A DNA stretch of 64,000 bases, from contig JANJXV010000265.1 in assembly GCA_024803745.1 (NCBI GenBank), positions 620,001-684,000 on the forward strand. Direction: 5' to 3'. The stretch comes from Megascapheus bottae (Eukaryota > Chordata > Mammalia > Rodentia > Geomyidae). Made by a program: the position numbers and the translations under genes. Every line of letters starts with the position of its first letter. Within the stretch, counting starts at the first letter, position 1. The notes below the pieces were generated by a model. That model was not told the DNA's origin. It saw only the letters and a program-made list of their open reading frames with translations, and did not search any database. Positions 1-11,323 of this stretch are shown one piece after another.

Positions 1-2016
1 TGCACATTTGTTCTATTCATTAGTTTTCTTTTCTTCTATGGGAATCAGGTTTGTGATGAACACAGAAGTATGCCTTCCAGGTCAAACACTTTCCACATTT
101 GTAATATTCATAAGGTTTTTCTCTCCTATGTGCATTTTATACTTAGTCATGCGTTCATGATGGATTTTTCATATTCTTATATTCATACGATTTTTATCCT
201 GTGTCTGTGTGGTATCATGCAAACTCAACTATGAGTTCTTCAAAAAAATTTCCCTTTCATTTATTCATAGGATTCTAGCCTGTGGGTGTTTAGTGATAAA
301 TCTTGACTTGTGCCTTCTGGGGAAAAGACTGAACATTTGCTACATTCATTAAGGGTTTTATCTTGTGTTGGTTCTGTGACACAAGCTGAGTTTCCTTCCA
401 CAGACTAAATAGTCATTCCTATTTATTACATTGCTAAGGGTTCTCATATGTGTGAACTCTCTTACGCTTCCTGAAGGGTGAATACTGCACGAAAGACTTT
501 CAACTTTGGTTATATTCCTAAGGTTTCTAATATGTGTGAATTCTGTTATGCCTCCTGTAATGTGACTTCCATCTGAAGGTCTTACCACATTTGATGCACT
601 CGTACAGTTTCTCTCCTGTGTGTGTTCTCTGATGCAATTTGAGGGAAGACTTCCATTTGAAAGACATTCCACATCGGTTACATTCATAAGGTTTTTCTCC
701 TGTTTGAATTGTCTTATGCATGTTGAGGTTTGGCTTCTGTGTGAAGGACTTTCCACATATGTTACACTCATAAGGTGTTTCTCCTGAGTATATTCTCTGA
801 TGAACATGGAGTTTTACCTTCCATTTGAAAGACTTTCCGCATTCACTACATGCATAAGTTTTCTCTCCTGTGTGTGTTCTATTATGCCCATCAAGGTATG
901 ACTTCCACTTGAAGGTCTTTCCACATTTGTTGCACACATAAGGTTTCTCTCCTGTGTGTGTTCTTTGATGCAATTTGAGGGAAGATTTCTGTCGGAAAAA
1001 CTTTACACATTGGTTACATTCATAAGGTTTCACTCCTGTGTGTATTCTCTGATGAACACGAAGTTTTCCCTTCCCTTGGAAAGACTTTCCACATTCATTA
1101 CACTTATAAGATTTCTCTCCTGTGTGTGTTATTTGATGAACTCGAAGGTGTATCTTCTGGGTGAAAGACTTTTCTCATTTGTTACATTCATAAGGTTTCT
1201 CTTCTGTGTGTCTTCTCTGGTGCAAAGTGAGGTATGATTTCAGTTTAAAAGTCTTCCCACATTTATCCCATTCATAAGATTTCTCTTCTGTGTGAGATCT
1301 CTGATGTGTGCTGAGAGCTGAATTCTGGGCAGAAATTTTATTACGTTCCTCATATTCATAAGGTTTGTCTTCTCTTGGAGATAGAGGTTGGAGCATCAGT
1401 TCTGATTTCTCAGAAATTAATTTTCACACTTGATGTATGCATCACATATCTCAGGATATTTGCTCTGAGGTATTGTAAGGCGTATTTCATTACTGAAAGA
1501 TTTCTCACATTCACTACATGGATGAGGAGTCTCTCCTGTGTACATTTTCAGATGTGTAGTGATGGTCGGTATTAAGTACAATATTTTTCATCACACAGTA
1601 CATTTAGCAGTTTTCCTCCCTCCCTGAAGAATTTCTTGGGCAGGGAGAACAGAATTATGATACTGCAGATCTTTTGGACTGTCACAATCATGAATAAAAT
1701 GCTCTGAATAGCCGATGGATTTTTTAAGAACAGGAGACATATGAGATCTATATGCAGCATGCATCTCATCAGGCTTAGGAGACAGAAGCATGTTCTGACC
1801 ACTTAATGAACTCCTCAGTCCTCACCCCTAAGTTGTTACCATTATTACTAATCAGCTCTGGATTATGTGTAGAGCTCAAATTTAAAGTTGTTGCTAATCT
1901 CACGTTTTCCTCCACTTCGATACTACTTGCAACTGCTACTTCACAAAGACATTCATGTGGACTTTCCTGGCAGGTCTTGAACACATTTTCCTTTACCTGG
2001 ACATCTAAAATGAGTC
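1..2016 (-). pseudogene. Zinc-finger terminal exon (linker plus decayed C2H2 array)
   Basis: The acceptor is TTTTTTTCTAG before 2,016, with a second in-frame AG at 2,006-2,007. The linker reads D-V-Q-V-K-E-N-V-F-K-T and runs open to a stop at 1,775. A one-base frameshift near 1,790 moves the expected reading (P-K-P-D-E-M and on) into another frame, which ends at 1,591 where a TGA replaces a finger cysteine in K-C-T-V-[stop]-D-E-K. Fingers between about 1,200 and 1,400 lack first cysteines (Y-E-Y-E-E and Y-E-W-D-K). At 1,175-1,177 a TGA again replaces the second cysteine (C-N-K-[stop]-E-K-S-F). From there to 527 the fingers are readable. Below 527 remnants continue with several stops and shifts to the window edge, so the true gene end is outside. 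Confidence 0.82.
527..1174 (-). pseudogene. Seven to eight tandem C2H2 fingers, best-preserved block
   Basis: After the TGA at 1,175-1,177 the frame is open to a TAG at 527. It holds one half finger (K-S-F-T-Q-K-I-H-L-R-V-H-Q-I-T-H) and seven fingers of the C-x2-C-x12-H-x3-H type with TGEKPYEC-like linkers. One finger has lost its last histidine (H-K-T-I-Q-T). Several share K-W-K in the recognition helix region (F-K-W-K-S-Y-L, F-K-W-K-V-K-L, F-K-W-K-S-S-L), so neighbouring fingers arose by internal duplication. The first in-frame ATG is at 1,033, inside a finger, so this is not a separate gene. The last finger ends H-N-R-I-H-T-Y-stop where TGEKP is expected. Confidence 0.85.
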
Positions 2017-2417
2017 CTAGAAAAAAAGACACAAACATACATGAGATACAAATATTCCTTACTCTAAAGGTAATGACTTTACTGTCCCATCCTAAGTGTT
2101 AGATATTTTAAAATATAAAAGTGGAAATTGATTTGTGAGAAATATATGCTTTTCTCCCTAACCTATTAAGAAAATGATATTTTACAATGACCAATAATGT
2201 TTTTCTGTGTTTTAGTTCTCTTTTTATATCACAGGAAATATTTATTGAAATTACCCAACTATGTATTGCTACAGTTTTAAGCTGAGTACTACCTATACTA
2301 TACCTGCAGCTGTTTTTTTTCAAATACTGTTTTGTTTATACATTGAGGAATAGCTGCCTTTCTTTTATTTTTGAGAAATAATCTAAATATTGTGCTGTTT
2401 TGCATCTTTTAAAACTT

Positions 2418-2598
2418 TCTTTTCTTTTCTTTTCTTTTTTTTTTTGTAGTTCATATGCCTCGGCCCTGTCCCTGAACACTTCAGCAGAAGACTATAACCC
2501 CTATCCTTGAGCTACAGAACCCACTTCCTCTTTTCTAGAGTTAACTACAGATAAGAGTCTCAGGTCCTGAGTAGCAGATAGGATTACCTTACCCAGTT
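2418..2598 (-). mobile_element. SINE, B1/ID-like, diverged
   Basis: A T-rich run at the left (about 2,416-2,445) is the poly-A tail of a minus-strand copy. The body carries complements of the shared words seen in better copies here: ctgaacacttcagc (from gctgaagagctcag) and agataagagtctcaggt (from gagactcttatctcc). Confidence 0.6.
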
Positions 2599-2926
2599 TC
2601 AATGCTGTTTGCTTATTAACCATTAAGTGAGGAACACGAATTTTTTCTAGATTCAACGGCCACAAGTTTGGTTTAGATGTCTGTTTGCCTTTGATCCAAG
2701 CAAGAACGATTCTTGAGAGTAAGGACTTACACCTATATCCCTTCAGTTACAACTTCTCACTAAAGTCTCAATTTAGGTATTTGTGGGAATTTTGAAATTT
2801 GTTTCTTTCCATTTGAAGTCTTATAAAAATTCCTTTTCTAACACTCCTGTCCCTCAGAACCATGGAAGACCAGAAAATCCCCAGGTCATTGTCTAGTTAA
2901 TTTTCTTATGTTGATTGAAACTTTGT

Positions 2927-3113
2927 TGTTTTTTTTTCCTTCCATTCCTGGGTTTGAACTTAGGACCTAACCACTGTCCTTGGGTTTTCTCAAGACTAGA
3001 ACCCTACCAATGAATTCATTACTTCTGGCTTTTTCTATGTATGTGGTAATAAGGAATCAAACCTGTGTCTTTGTGCATGCTAGGCAAGCACTCTACCACT
3101 AGGCTCAATTTCT
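2927..3113 (-). mobile_element. SINE, ID-like dimer
   Basis: Minus-strand copy with a T run at 2,932-2,938. The tRNA-like head is at the right end, where gcatgctaggcaagcactctaccactaggc is the complement of an ID/tRNA-like A-box region. The second unit contains the complement of cttgagaaaacccaaggacagtg. It matches the copies at 10,040-10,253 and 10,497-10,692. Confidence 0.72.
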
Positions 3114-3250
3114 GGTGGAAAGGTCTGGTTCTGAATACCAGTCTCTTCCTACCAGCAAAAAGATATTATCCTTATCAGAGAATAATGCCCTGACTTATTC
3201 CTTGTTTGCTCAATCATTTATAGTCTTAGTTTTAAAGAAATGAAATATCA

Positions 3251-3251
3251 T

Positions 3252-3301
<50 letters not shown>

Positions 3302-3333
3302 TTTCCTTCCTTCCCTCTTTCTTCCCTCTTTCT

Positions 3334-3397
<64 letters not shown>
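3251..3397 (+). repeat. (CTTT)n microsatellite with CCTT interruption
   Basis: Two nearly pure CTTT blocks (3,251-3,300 and about 3,333-3,397) are separated by CTTCC/CCCTCTTT variants. It adjoins the tail end of the minus-strand SINE at 3,398, so it most likely grew from that element's AAAG-rich poly-A tail. Confidence 0.95.
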
Positions 3398-3630
3398 GTT
3401 TTGCAGTTATGGGACTTGAATTCTAGACCTGGCTGTTCTTCCTGAGCTCTTCAGGTCAAGGCTACTGCCCTATGTCTTTAGCCTCAACCCCACTTCTCAT
3501 TTTCTATTGGTTCATTGGAGAGAAGAGTCTAAGGTGTTTTTGTGATAGGTCAGTCTTTAAACCTTGATCCTCAGTTCTCAGCCTCCTAAGTAGCTAGGAT
3601 TACAGGCATGAGCCACGGGCTCATGGCTTT
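3398..3630 (-). mobile_element. SINE, B1-like head plus ID-like tail
   Basis: The right end contains tagctaggattacaggcatgagcc, complement of a B1/7SL-like head (ggctcatgcctgtaatcctagcta). The middle has the complement of gagactcttctc, and the left end the complement of gctgaagagctcaggaa. Its tail has become the adjoining CTTT microsatellite. Confidence 0.8.
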
Positions 3631-3721
3631 CTCATTTTATTTTGTTTCAGTGATTTCGAGAGAGAAATCTAACTTTAACTCTACTGCCACATAGAATTCA
3701 TCATATCACCCTATGATTCTT

Positions 3722-3892
3722 GGTGCCGGGGGTTTGGGCTAGCATGCACAAAGACCTGGTTCAGTTCCTTGGTACTACATACAAAGAAAAAGCCAGAAGT
3801 GGTGCTATGACTCAAGAAGTAGAGAGCTAGCCTTGAGAAAACCCAAGGACCATGCTCAGTCCCAGAGTCCAAGCATAGGTTTGGGAAAAGAA
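3722..3892 (+). mobile_element. SINE, ID-like dimer
   Basis: Plus-strand copy. The head is gggtttgggctagcatgcacaaag followed by tggttcagttccttggtac (B-box-like). The second unit has agaagtggtgctatgactcaag and gccttgagaaaacccaagg. It ends in an A-rich tail at about 3,880-3,892. Confidence 0.75.
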
Positions 3893-4038
3893 AATGATTC
3901 TTGATTCATTCACAAAGAATTCCATAGGTTCCACACAGGATTTAGGGTAACTAAGAATATTATTGCTCAGTACATCACAACATGAACTTACCAATGGGGC
4001 TCAGGCTCCAACATCAATATGAAGATGCATTCACTCAC

Positions 4039-4128
4039 CTGTGATATTCTTGTCAGAGGAATTTCCTATCCAGAGTTCTGCACAGTGCTCAAGCTTGTCA
4101 ATTAATACAGGTTTGGGAACACAGGGCC
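4039..4128 (-). CDS. KRAB-b box exon
   Basis: This 90-bp exon has acceptor ATTACAG (up to 4,129) and donor GTGAGTG (4,032-4,038). Joined to the KRAB-A exon in phase 1 it reads G-P-C-V-P-K-P-V-L-I-D-K-L-E-H-C-A-E-L-W-I. This follows the KRAB-b pattern (PKP, then a hydrophobic pair, KLE, and WI). The usual EQGEEPWI segment is changed to EHCAELWI. The frame is open and leaves in phase 1, which suits the acceptor of the finger exon at 2,016. The b box strengthens repression by the A box in this family. Confidence 0.88.
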
Positions 4129-5149
<1,021 letters not shown>

Positions 5150-5152
5150 GAA

Positions 5153-5345
5153 AAGCTTAGGGATGGTGCCTAGGCCCAGAGTTCAAGTCCCAAGACCCAC
5201 AAAAAAATAAAAAGGCAAGCCACGTGTTGGTGGCTCACGCCTGTCATCCTATCTACTCAGGAGACTGAGATCTGAGGACCATGGTTCAAAGCCAGCCTGG
5301 CACAAAATTCCATGAGCCTCCTTTCCAATTACCCACCATAAAATG
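5153..5345 (+). mobile_element. SINE pair: ID-like 3' end followed by B1-like head
   Basis: The stretch 5,153-5,213 is the last third of an ID-like copy (ggcccagagttcaagtcccaagacc, then an A-rich tail). From 5,216 a new copy begins with the B1-like head (gtggctcacgcctgtcatcc, gagactgagatctgagga, ggttcaaagccagcctgg). It is cut off near 5,345 before its ID-like half. Confidence 0.78.
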
Positions 5346-5585
5346 TTTAATGGCTTGTGGCATATCATGGTAGAGCAATTGTGGTATCGACAAAAATAAG
5401 TCGGGGGAGTAGATTTAGGTTATAAATGGAATTATTCCATTGAAAAGGAACTACATTATATGATGACATATGCTGGTTCTGTGAGAATATTGCAAAATCT
5501 TAGGGTATCAAGTAATAATACTGTGAAGTACACCCAGAATGTTAATGTTCTATGTCTGGCATAATAATCACTTGGGGAAGAAAAT

Positions 5586-5842
5586 TTTTTTTCTTTTTTT
5601 TGGCTGGGGGATTTGTAAGGCTTGAACTCTGGGCCTGGGCACAGTTCCTGAGCTCTTCAACTCAAGGCTATCACCCTACCTATGAAGCCACAGTGCCATT
5701 TCCCATATTCTAGTGGTTAACTGTAGATGAGAGTCTCATAGACTTTCTAATGCCCAGGCTGGCTTTGAACCAAATCTTTAGATAACAGCCTGATATCTGA
5801 GTAGCAAGGATTACAGGTAGAAGTCACTGCACCTGGCAAGAA
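5586..5842 (-). mobile_element. SINE, B1-like head plus ID-like tail
   Basis: A T run at 5,585-5,600 marks the tail of a minus-strand copy. The body reads gaactctgggcctgggcacag, ctgagctcttcaact, gagagtctcatagac, and at the right aggattacaggtagaagtcactgc (B1 head complement). It is nearly full length. Confidence 0.82.
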
Positions 5843-5929
5843 ATTTATTTCTTGCTGTTTTTTACTACAAATTTACTGTACGTTTTACTTTTTCAAAAAG
5901 ACTGAGGATGACCTTTGTTCTGTATATAA

Positions 5930-6072
5930 TGGGAAGAGGGGTAGGGAGCTGTGAGCAGAAGAACTGAGGGGCAATACTCAGGGTAGGACAATAGCCTTAA
6001 ACTAAAGAGCTCACGGCCCAAGGTCCAAGCCCCATGACTTTCCCCACTACCCCACCAAAAAAAGGGAAAAAA
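5930..6072 (+). mobile_element. SINE, ID-like tail half
   Basis: Plus-strand copy with taggacaatagccttaaac, aaagagctcacggcccaagg and tccaagccccatgac, ending in an A-rich tail. The B1-like half is missing. Confidence 0.65.
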
Positions 6073-6920
6073 ATTGGAGATTGGAGAGGATTTGCTAAAA
6101 AGAATATATAGAAATAGTAGTTCAAAATGTAGAAAGAAGTTCAATATTAACAGTCATGAGAAAAATTAAAATTACAATGAAATCATTACTTTAAATATGT
6201 TAATATAAATATAGTTTTAAACAAAAAGATCCACATACACACGCAAACACACACACACAGACGCATACAAACAACAACTTTCAAAGTCTAACTATTACTG
6301 GGAAGGTAGTGAGAAGAAGTAGAACTTTGGAATAGTTCTGCAAGGAATATAAATCAATCAAAAATTGCGTGGAGAGTGCTAAAAAAGTACTAAATATAGA
6401 ATTACATAGAAATATGGTCCAACACTTCTATTTCTAGATTTGTACCTAACACAAGAGAAAGCAGAGATTGGAACAAATATGTGGAGAATGCATTCACAAC
6501 TATTAATAATAATCAAAAGATAGAAATATGCAAAACAATGCATTGAAAAGGAAGAACCTTTTACTATATTTTACAGATGAATCTTGATTACAGTAAACTA
6601 AAAATACAGCAGTCATAAAGGAAGAGCTAGGGTATGTTTTCCCTTCCAGAGCTTCCAAGGATCAACAAACCCTTAGAGCCAAAAAGCACGATGGTTCCAG
6701 AGAATGGAGTAGAGAGGAACAGGAGCTGAATGTTTAATGATTATACATGGAAGATGAAAATTGCTCTAGATGGGTAGAATGAAGAGAGAACTGTACCCTA
6801 AACAATGGTTATGTAGCCACACAGGATGGGACACACAAATACTCCCTGATCTTGGGAAACTCAAGAAGGATTTCTAGCCATCCTGGATGCATGGAAAGAT
6901 CTATCATAAAAACTAATGTG
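6073..6920. other. No gene recognised
   Basis: AT-rich sequence. A short CA-rich stretch (about 6,234-6,262, impure) is the only simple repeat seen. No long open frame and no familiar element. Confidence 0.5.
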
Positions 6921-7112
6921 GAGGGGCTGGGAGTTTGGCATAGTTGTAGAGTGCTTGTATGAAGACGAAGGTTCAATTCCGCAGTACCACATACACAGAA
7001 AAAACCAGAAGTAGTGCTGTGGCTCAAGTAGAAGATCTCTAGGCTTGAGGAAAGCTGAAGGACAGTGCTCAGACCGAGTTCTAGCAAAAGGGCTCGTTTT
7101 AAAAAAAAACAG
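6921..7112 (+). mobile_element. SINE, ID-like dimer
   Basis: It starts at ggggctgggagtttggcatag. The tRNA-like region is tagagtgcttgtatgaag and ggttcaattccgcagtacc. The second unit has agaagtagtgctgtggctcaag and gcttgaggaaagctgaagg, ending in an A run at 7,101-7,109. It lies directly against the next SINE, in the same orientation. Confidence 0.82.
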
Positions 7113-7115
7113 AAA

Positions 7116-7356
7116 GCTGAGCATGATGGGGTGGTGGCTCACTTCTATAATCCTAGCTACTCAGGAGGCTGAGATCTGAGGAACAAGGTTTAAAGCCATC
7201 CTGGCACAAAAAGACCTGAGACTCTTATCTCCAATTTACTTTTAGAAAATGGGAAGTGGGGCTTGGCTCCAGGGTAAGGTGGTAGCCTGGAGCTGAAGAG
7301 CTCAGGGATAGTGCGCAGGCTGAGTTCAAGATCTATGACCCACCAAAAAAAAAAAA
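7116..7356 (+). mobile_element. SINE, B1-like head plus ID-like tail, full length
   Basis: This is one of the clearest copies. The B1-like head is gtggctcacttctataatcc, ctcaggaggctgagatctgagg. Then come gagactcttatctccaatt, gaagtggggcttggctccag, gctgaagagctcaggg and gagttcaag, and a pure A tail (about 7,344-7,356). Confidence 0.88.
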
Positions 7357-7796
7357 TTATAATATGGAAAAATTTGGATTCTGTGAATTTTATCAGGCAT
7401 ATAAATGTCTTTTTTTGCTGTTGAAATAACAAATTGTTTGGAAATATTTTAAAAGTTTTTACCTAGAAATGTACACTACAAATGGAAATAATAACAAACA
7501 CAAAATATACAAAAGATAAAAATTATCACAATATGGGTATCCTGCTTCTGTGTCTTTTCACTGACTCCTGTTCAAATGAGTCACATATTCTGAATCATTT
7601 CTCCCAGTCGATATATGCCACACATGTTGGCTTGTACTGAACTTCTTGGGAAATCAAAAGCAAATACTAAGCATATGTGTGTTAGATTTTGTCAACAGTG
7701 ATATTTCAAATATAAATCCCTACTCTTTGCATTATTTAATATCAATGCCGGAATCTAACTTACACTGGCAGAATCTTCAGTCTTTTGAGAATCTTC
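7357..7796. other. No gene recognised
   Basis: AT-rich intergenic sequence between a SINE tail and the broken 3' side of a LINE-1 fragment. Nothing recognised. Confidence 0.45.
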
Positions 7797-8149
7797 AAAA
7801 GGGTGTGTAAATATTTAGGATCGTTATGTCTTCCTGGAGGAAAGATCCCTTTAGTAGTATGTAGTGACCTTCTTTGTCTTTTCTTACTAATTTTAGTTTG
7901 AAGTCTATTGTATCTGATATGAGGATGGCAACTCCAGCCTGTTTATGGGGGCAGTTAGCTTGATAGAGTTTGTTCCAACCTCTCACTTTCAAAAGATGAT
8001 TGTTTTTGGGTAAGATGTGTCTCTTGAAGACAGCAGAACGATGGCTCTTGTTTTTCAATCCAACTAGACAGCCGATGCCATTTAATTGGAGAGTTAAGTC
8101 CATTGATATTGAGAGTTAGGATTGAGAGATATTTATTAGTTCCTACCAT
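7797..8149 (-). pseudogene. LINE-1 ORF2 N-terminus (endonuclease domain), truncated
   Basis: The start ATG at 8,149 opens M-V-G-T-N-K-Y-L-S-I-L-T-L-N-I-N-G-L-N-S-P, matching the apurinic-type endonuclease start, with the catalytic region Q-E-T-H-L present. Around 8,000 the reading moves to another frame by a one-base indel. It then goes on through A-G-V-A-I-L-I-S-D and D-K-E-G-H-Y-I to N-I-Y, where the element is cut. Only about 118 codons of ORF2 remain. Confidence 0.86.
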
Positions 8150-8197
8150 TTTTAAAAGCTTTTAGTAGGGCCTGTGCCTTGACAGTTCTTGTGGTCC

Positions 8198-9385
8198 TTA
8201 GATGGTATGCTGTTTAGGTGCCATTTCTTTCCCTATATTGCATTTATTTTGGTTTTCTATGTATAGAGCATCTTTGAGAATTCTCTGTAGTGTTGGTTTT
8301 GTTTCGAAATATTGTTGCAGCTTTTCCCTGGAATGGAATGGATTTATTGTTCCCTCAGTTATGAATGAGAGCTTAGCTGGCTACAGTATTCTTGGTTGGT
8401 AGTTATTTGATTTAAGGGCATGACATATATGCTTCCAGTCACTTCGTGCTTGCATGGTCTCTGCTGAGAAATCTGGGGTTATTCTGATTGGTTTGCCTTT
8501 ATAGGTTACTGATCCCTTTTCCCTGACTGCCTTTAGGATCATTTCTTTCGTTTCTATTGATCCAGTTCGGATCACAATGTGGAGGTGGGATGTTCTTTTC
8601 TGGTCAGGTCTGTTTGGGGTTCTAAAAGCTTCTCGTATCTGGATGGGCCTGCCCTTCTGGATATTTGGGAAATTCTCTGAGATGATTCCCTGAAGTATAT
8701 TTCCAATACCATTGACCTCTTTCTCCACGCCCTCCTCAATACCAACTAGCCTTAAATTAGGCTTCCTAATTGTATCTTGGACCTCCTGAAGCGCTCTCTC
8801 ATATTTCCTAGATTTGGATTGACTCATTTTCTGTTCTTTCTCCATAATAACTAAATTATCTTCAGCCCCGGAAATTCTCTCCTCTGCATTGTCTAACCTG
8901 CTATCAAAGCTATCTACTTTATTTTTCCTCTCCCTTGCTTCTTATCGCTCACTTTTGATGCCTTGCATCTCTTGTTTTAGATCATGCATGGATTTCTTTA
9001 TCTGCTTGATATCCTTTTGAATGGTTAGCTCAGTAGCTTTATTTTCCTCGGACATTTGCTGGAGTTTGATCACGTTTTTATTTGTGGATTCTATGAATTC
9101 ATCCATTTTTCTTTCAAAAAGCTTTATTATGGCCTCCTTCATGGCTTCTTCTTTTTCACTTGTCACCTTGTTTATGCTTTCCTCTTGTTCAGCTATGGCT
9201 TCCTCCATTATCTCTTTCTTTATATTTTCACATTTTCCATTATTGATGTTTATCAATTGCATTTGTGTAGCACTTGGAAGACTCTCCTCTAGGTTTGCCA
9301 GTGACTGTTCCATTGTCTGTTTACATTGGGTGGGGGATGTTGTTTCTTCATTTGACATTTTTCTTGAGTTTCTTGCTCTGCTCAT
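8198..9385 (-). pseudogene. LINE-1 ORF1 (RNA-binding chaperone), two nonsense mutations
   Basis: From the ATG at 9,385 one frame runs 396 codons to a stop at 8,198-8,200, a normal ORF1 length. It is interrupted by two in-frame stops, one at 8,942-8,944 (TAA in ...K-S-E-R-stop-E-A-R-E-R) and one at 8,381-8,383 (TAG in Q-P-R-I-L-stop-P-A-K). No frameshift was noticed. The N-terminal third is charged and heptad-like (coiled coil; I-K-K-E-I-M-E-E-A, K-E-E-A-M-K-E-A). The middle holds the RRM-like region (L-R-L-V-G-I-E-E-G). The C-terminal region has R-S-D-W-K-H-I and L-Q-Q-Y-F. ORF1p binds L1 RNA as a trimer in the cytoplasmic particle; this copy cannot do so intact. Confidence 0.88.
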
Positions 9386-9920
9386 TTGAAAATGGGAGCA
9401 AGATTACTACTAAATACGATTATAGTTTTTCAGATATAACCAACCTAGACCTCTGTAGCTGGCAGAAACTAGATGTTCACAAGTTTTGATTGGTATTATC
9501 ACTCTTTCTTTTTGTGCACTTACAGAGCAGTCTAATACAACCACTGATAAGCGATTCATACCCAAAACAATAAGCCTCTCAATCCAATCTCTATTGTCTT
9601 TAAGTCCCTCTGAGCCTAGAGAATAATTAACCACCTACATATACAATATTGCTCAATAGCCATCAAGTGTATATCCGTGCAGTATAAGGGTTGAAAGACG
9701 AGCAGAGGTCCAGAGATAGAAAAAAAGAATGAGAGAGGTCAGGGGAGGTACAAGAGGATCAACGCAGGAGTGTAAGAATATTGTAGTAATGAAGAAAAGG
9801 TATGCATAAGGATAACTGACCTAAGTTGGTAAGTAAGTAGCATATTTGAGTACAAAGTTTGGAAAGTATTAGAATAAAACTTATGTATTGCTGCACGACT
9901 AGCTCTTAGCCCAACCAGTG
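9386..9920 (-). mobile_element. Probable LINE-1 5' leader (5'UTR)
   Basis: The sequence upstream of the ORF1 ATG has no long open frame and no SINE. Its assignment to the L1 leader rests on position alone. The outer limit near 9,920 is uncertain. Confidence 0.4.
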
Positions 9921-10039
9921 GCCTCACAGTGAACCATGGGATGGATCTCTTTTTCTTGTCTACGTTGAGGGAAAGGGGTATTTCACAAGATGCAGAAGCG
10001 AAGATTTCAGAAGCAAATGCTGTGAGTGAATTAGCTCGT

Positions 10040-10253
10040 AAAAAGCATTTTTATTTTCTTTTATCTTTCTGCCATTCTTGGGGCTTGAATTCAGGATCTG
10101 AGCACTGTCCTCGGGTTTTCTCAAGTCTAGCCCTCTGCCACTTAAGCCACAGTGCCACATCTAGATTTTCTATCTATGTGATACTGAGCAATCAAACCCA
10201 GATCTTCATGGATTCTAGGCAAGCACTCTACCACTATGCAAACTCTCAACCCT
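10040..10253 (-). mobile_element. SINE, ID-like dimer
   Basis: Minus-strand copy. The right end has attctaggcaagcactctaccac, complement of the tRNA-like head. The centre has cttaagccacagtgcca, and the left cactgtcctcgggttttctcaag and ggggcttgaattcagg. The T-rich left end (about 10,047-10,062) is the tail. Confidence 0.82.
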
Positions 10254-10496
10254 GACATAGTAATTATAAAGTCATCATCATCATATCAAAATATCCTCTC
10301 TCCTACAAAGAATGAACACTTATCTATGTGTGTAATTCTTTTTTTTTAATTTCACTAATTCTTCTGTGTTCTTCCCTCTGCATTTTTTACACATGACAGC
10401 AAAGCTAATCATCAGGAAAAAATTGATTAGGATACAGAAACCTAATAATATCCTAGTATATCCTAGTAGATTGACGTCAAAAATATGTGCAAGATG

Positions 10497-10692
10497 CCCT
10501 GTGTGTTTGACCTACTGGTAGAGTTCTTGGCTACCACGCAAAAAGACTCTGGTTTGATTCCTCATTACCACATACATAGAAAACGCTCCAAGTGGTGCTG
10601 TGGCTCGGTGGGACAGCTAAAGCCTAAAGAAAGCCCAAGAACAATGTTCACACTCTGAGGTCAAGTCCCAAGACTAGCAAAAACAAAAAAAA
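10497..10692 (+). mobile_element. SINE, ID-like dimer
   Basis: Plus-strand copy. The head has actggtagagttcttggctacc and tggtttgattcctcattacc. The second unit has aagtggtgctgtggctc and aagaaagcccaagaacaatg, followed by an A-rich tail (about 10,677-10,692). Confidence 0.8.
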
Positions 10693-11323
10693 TTCGACAA
10701 GGGGCAAAATGAAGGCAGAGAAGGAATTGTGAAGCAAATGTTTTGTAAAGGATGAGGGCAATATTGACCCTTAAGTTTGGATCTTACCTAAGAAATGCTC
10801 CTTGAGCCTGAGACCTGACTGGTAGTTGGGCCTAGTGGAAGACATTGGGATTGGACAAATAAGGTGTGCTGTTTACTACATCCACATGTATATTGTGAGA
10901 CTGGAGGAGAGATTCAGCCTCCAGTATGTCTTTGGTGAGGTCTTCTGTGAGCAAGGATCTTTGGTCATTGGGCCCTGAAAGGTGACCCTGCCTCCCTCAC
11001 AATGGAACAGATTATGGAACCCTGGTAACCAAGCCACTGTAACTAACAACCAACTCAAGCCAGCTCACTTGGCCTGTGGCTCAGGAGGAAGAAAGATGTT
11101 GCTGTGCTGTTGCCAAAGGTCAGGAAACTCGAGTCTCAGGCATGGAAATTGTGCCTGTCTTACTCGAAGATGTACATGCTAGATCATTGCCCAGCCACAA
11201 ATTCAGTATAACAGGCCTTTCTCTAAGAAGAAGGCCAGGAAAATCCAGGGCAACCAGATGAGTTATATTTCTAAGAAGAAATGTATTTGACCCCATCATC
11301 CTCCCCACACACTACAACTTTCT
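10693..11323. other. No gene recognised
   Basis: Intergenic sequence of mixed composition. Short frames of 60-66 codons exist on both strands, but none has a recognisable domain. An old, unrecognised transposon remnant is possible. Confidence 0.45.

Larger units (their letters stand above)
2017..4038 (-). other. Intron between KRAB-b and finger exons, repeat rich
   Basis: The intron starts GTGAGTG (4,032-4,038) and ends TTTCTAG (next to 2,016). Its content is mostly SINE copies and a CTTT microsatellite, listed separately. The stretch 2,017-2,417 is AT-rich with nothing recognised; 2,600-2,926 is unassigned. Confidence 0.7.
7797..9920 (-). mobile_element. LINE-1, 5' part (leader, ORF1, start of ORF2), 3' truncated
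   Basis: Read on the minus strand, this runs from a leader (about 9,386-9,920), through ORF1 (9,385-8,198), a spacer, and the endonuclease start of ORF2 (8,149-7,797). L1 similarity stops abruptly near 7,797, just after the N-I-Y motif that follows Q-E-D-I-T-I. Since LINE-1 copies are normally 5'-truncated, a copy that keeps the 5' end and lacks the 3' end needs a later deletion or rearrangement. The left limit is sharp. The right limit, where the 5' leader ends, is a guess. Confidence 0.8.

Noticed and set aside
956..1575. Plus-strand frames at 956-1,237 and 1,375-1,575
   Set aside because: Antisense shadows of the zinc-finger exon.
6230..6275. CA dinucleotide microsatellite
   Set aside because: Only a short impure CA-rich run, too small to list as a separate repeat.
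5893..7432. Minus-strand frames of 80-93 codons at 5,893-6,144, 6,809-7,142 and 7,190-7,432
   Set aside because: They read through plus-strand SINE copies in reverse. No independent support.
9021..9489. Plus-strand frames rich in F, S and L (9,021-9,389 and others)
   Set aside because: Antisense of the coiled-coil part of LINE-1 ORF1.
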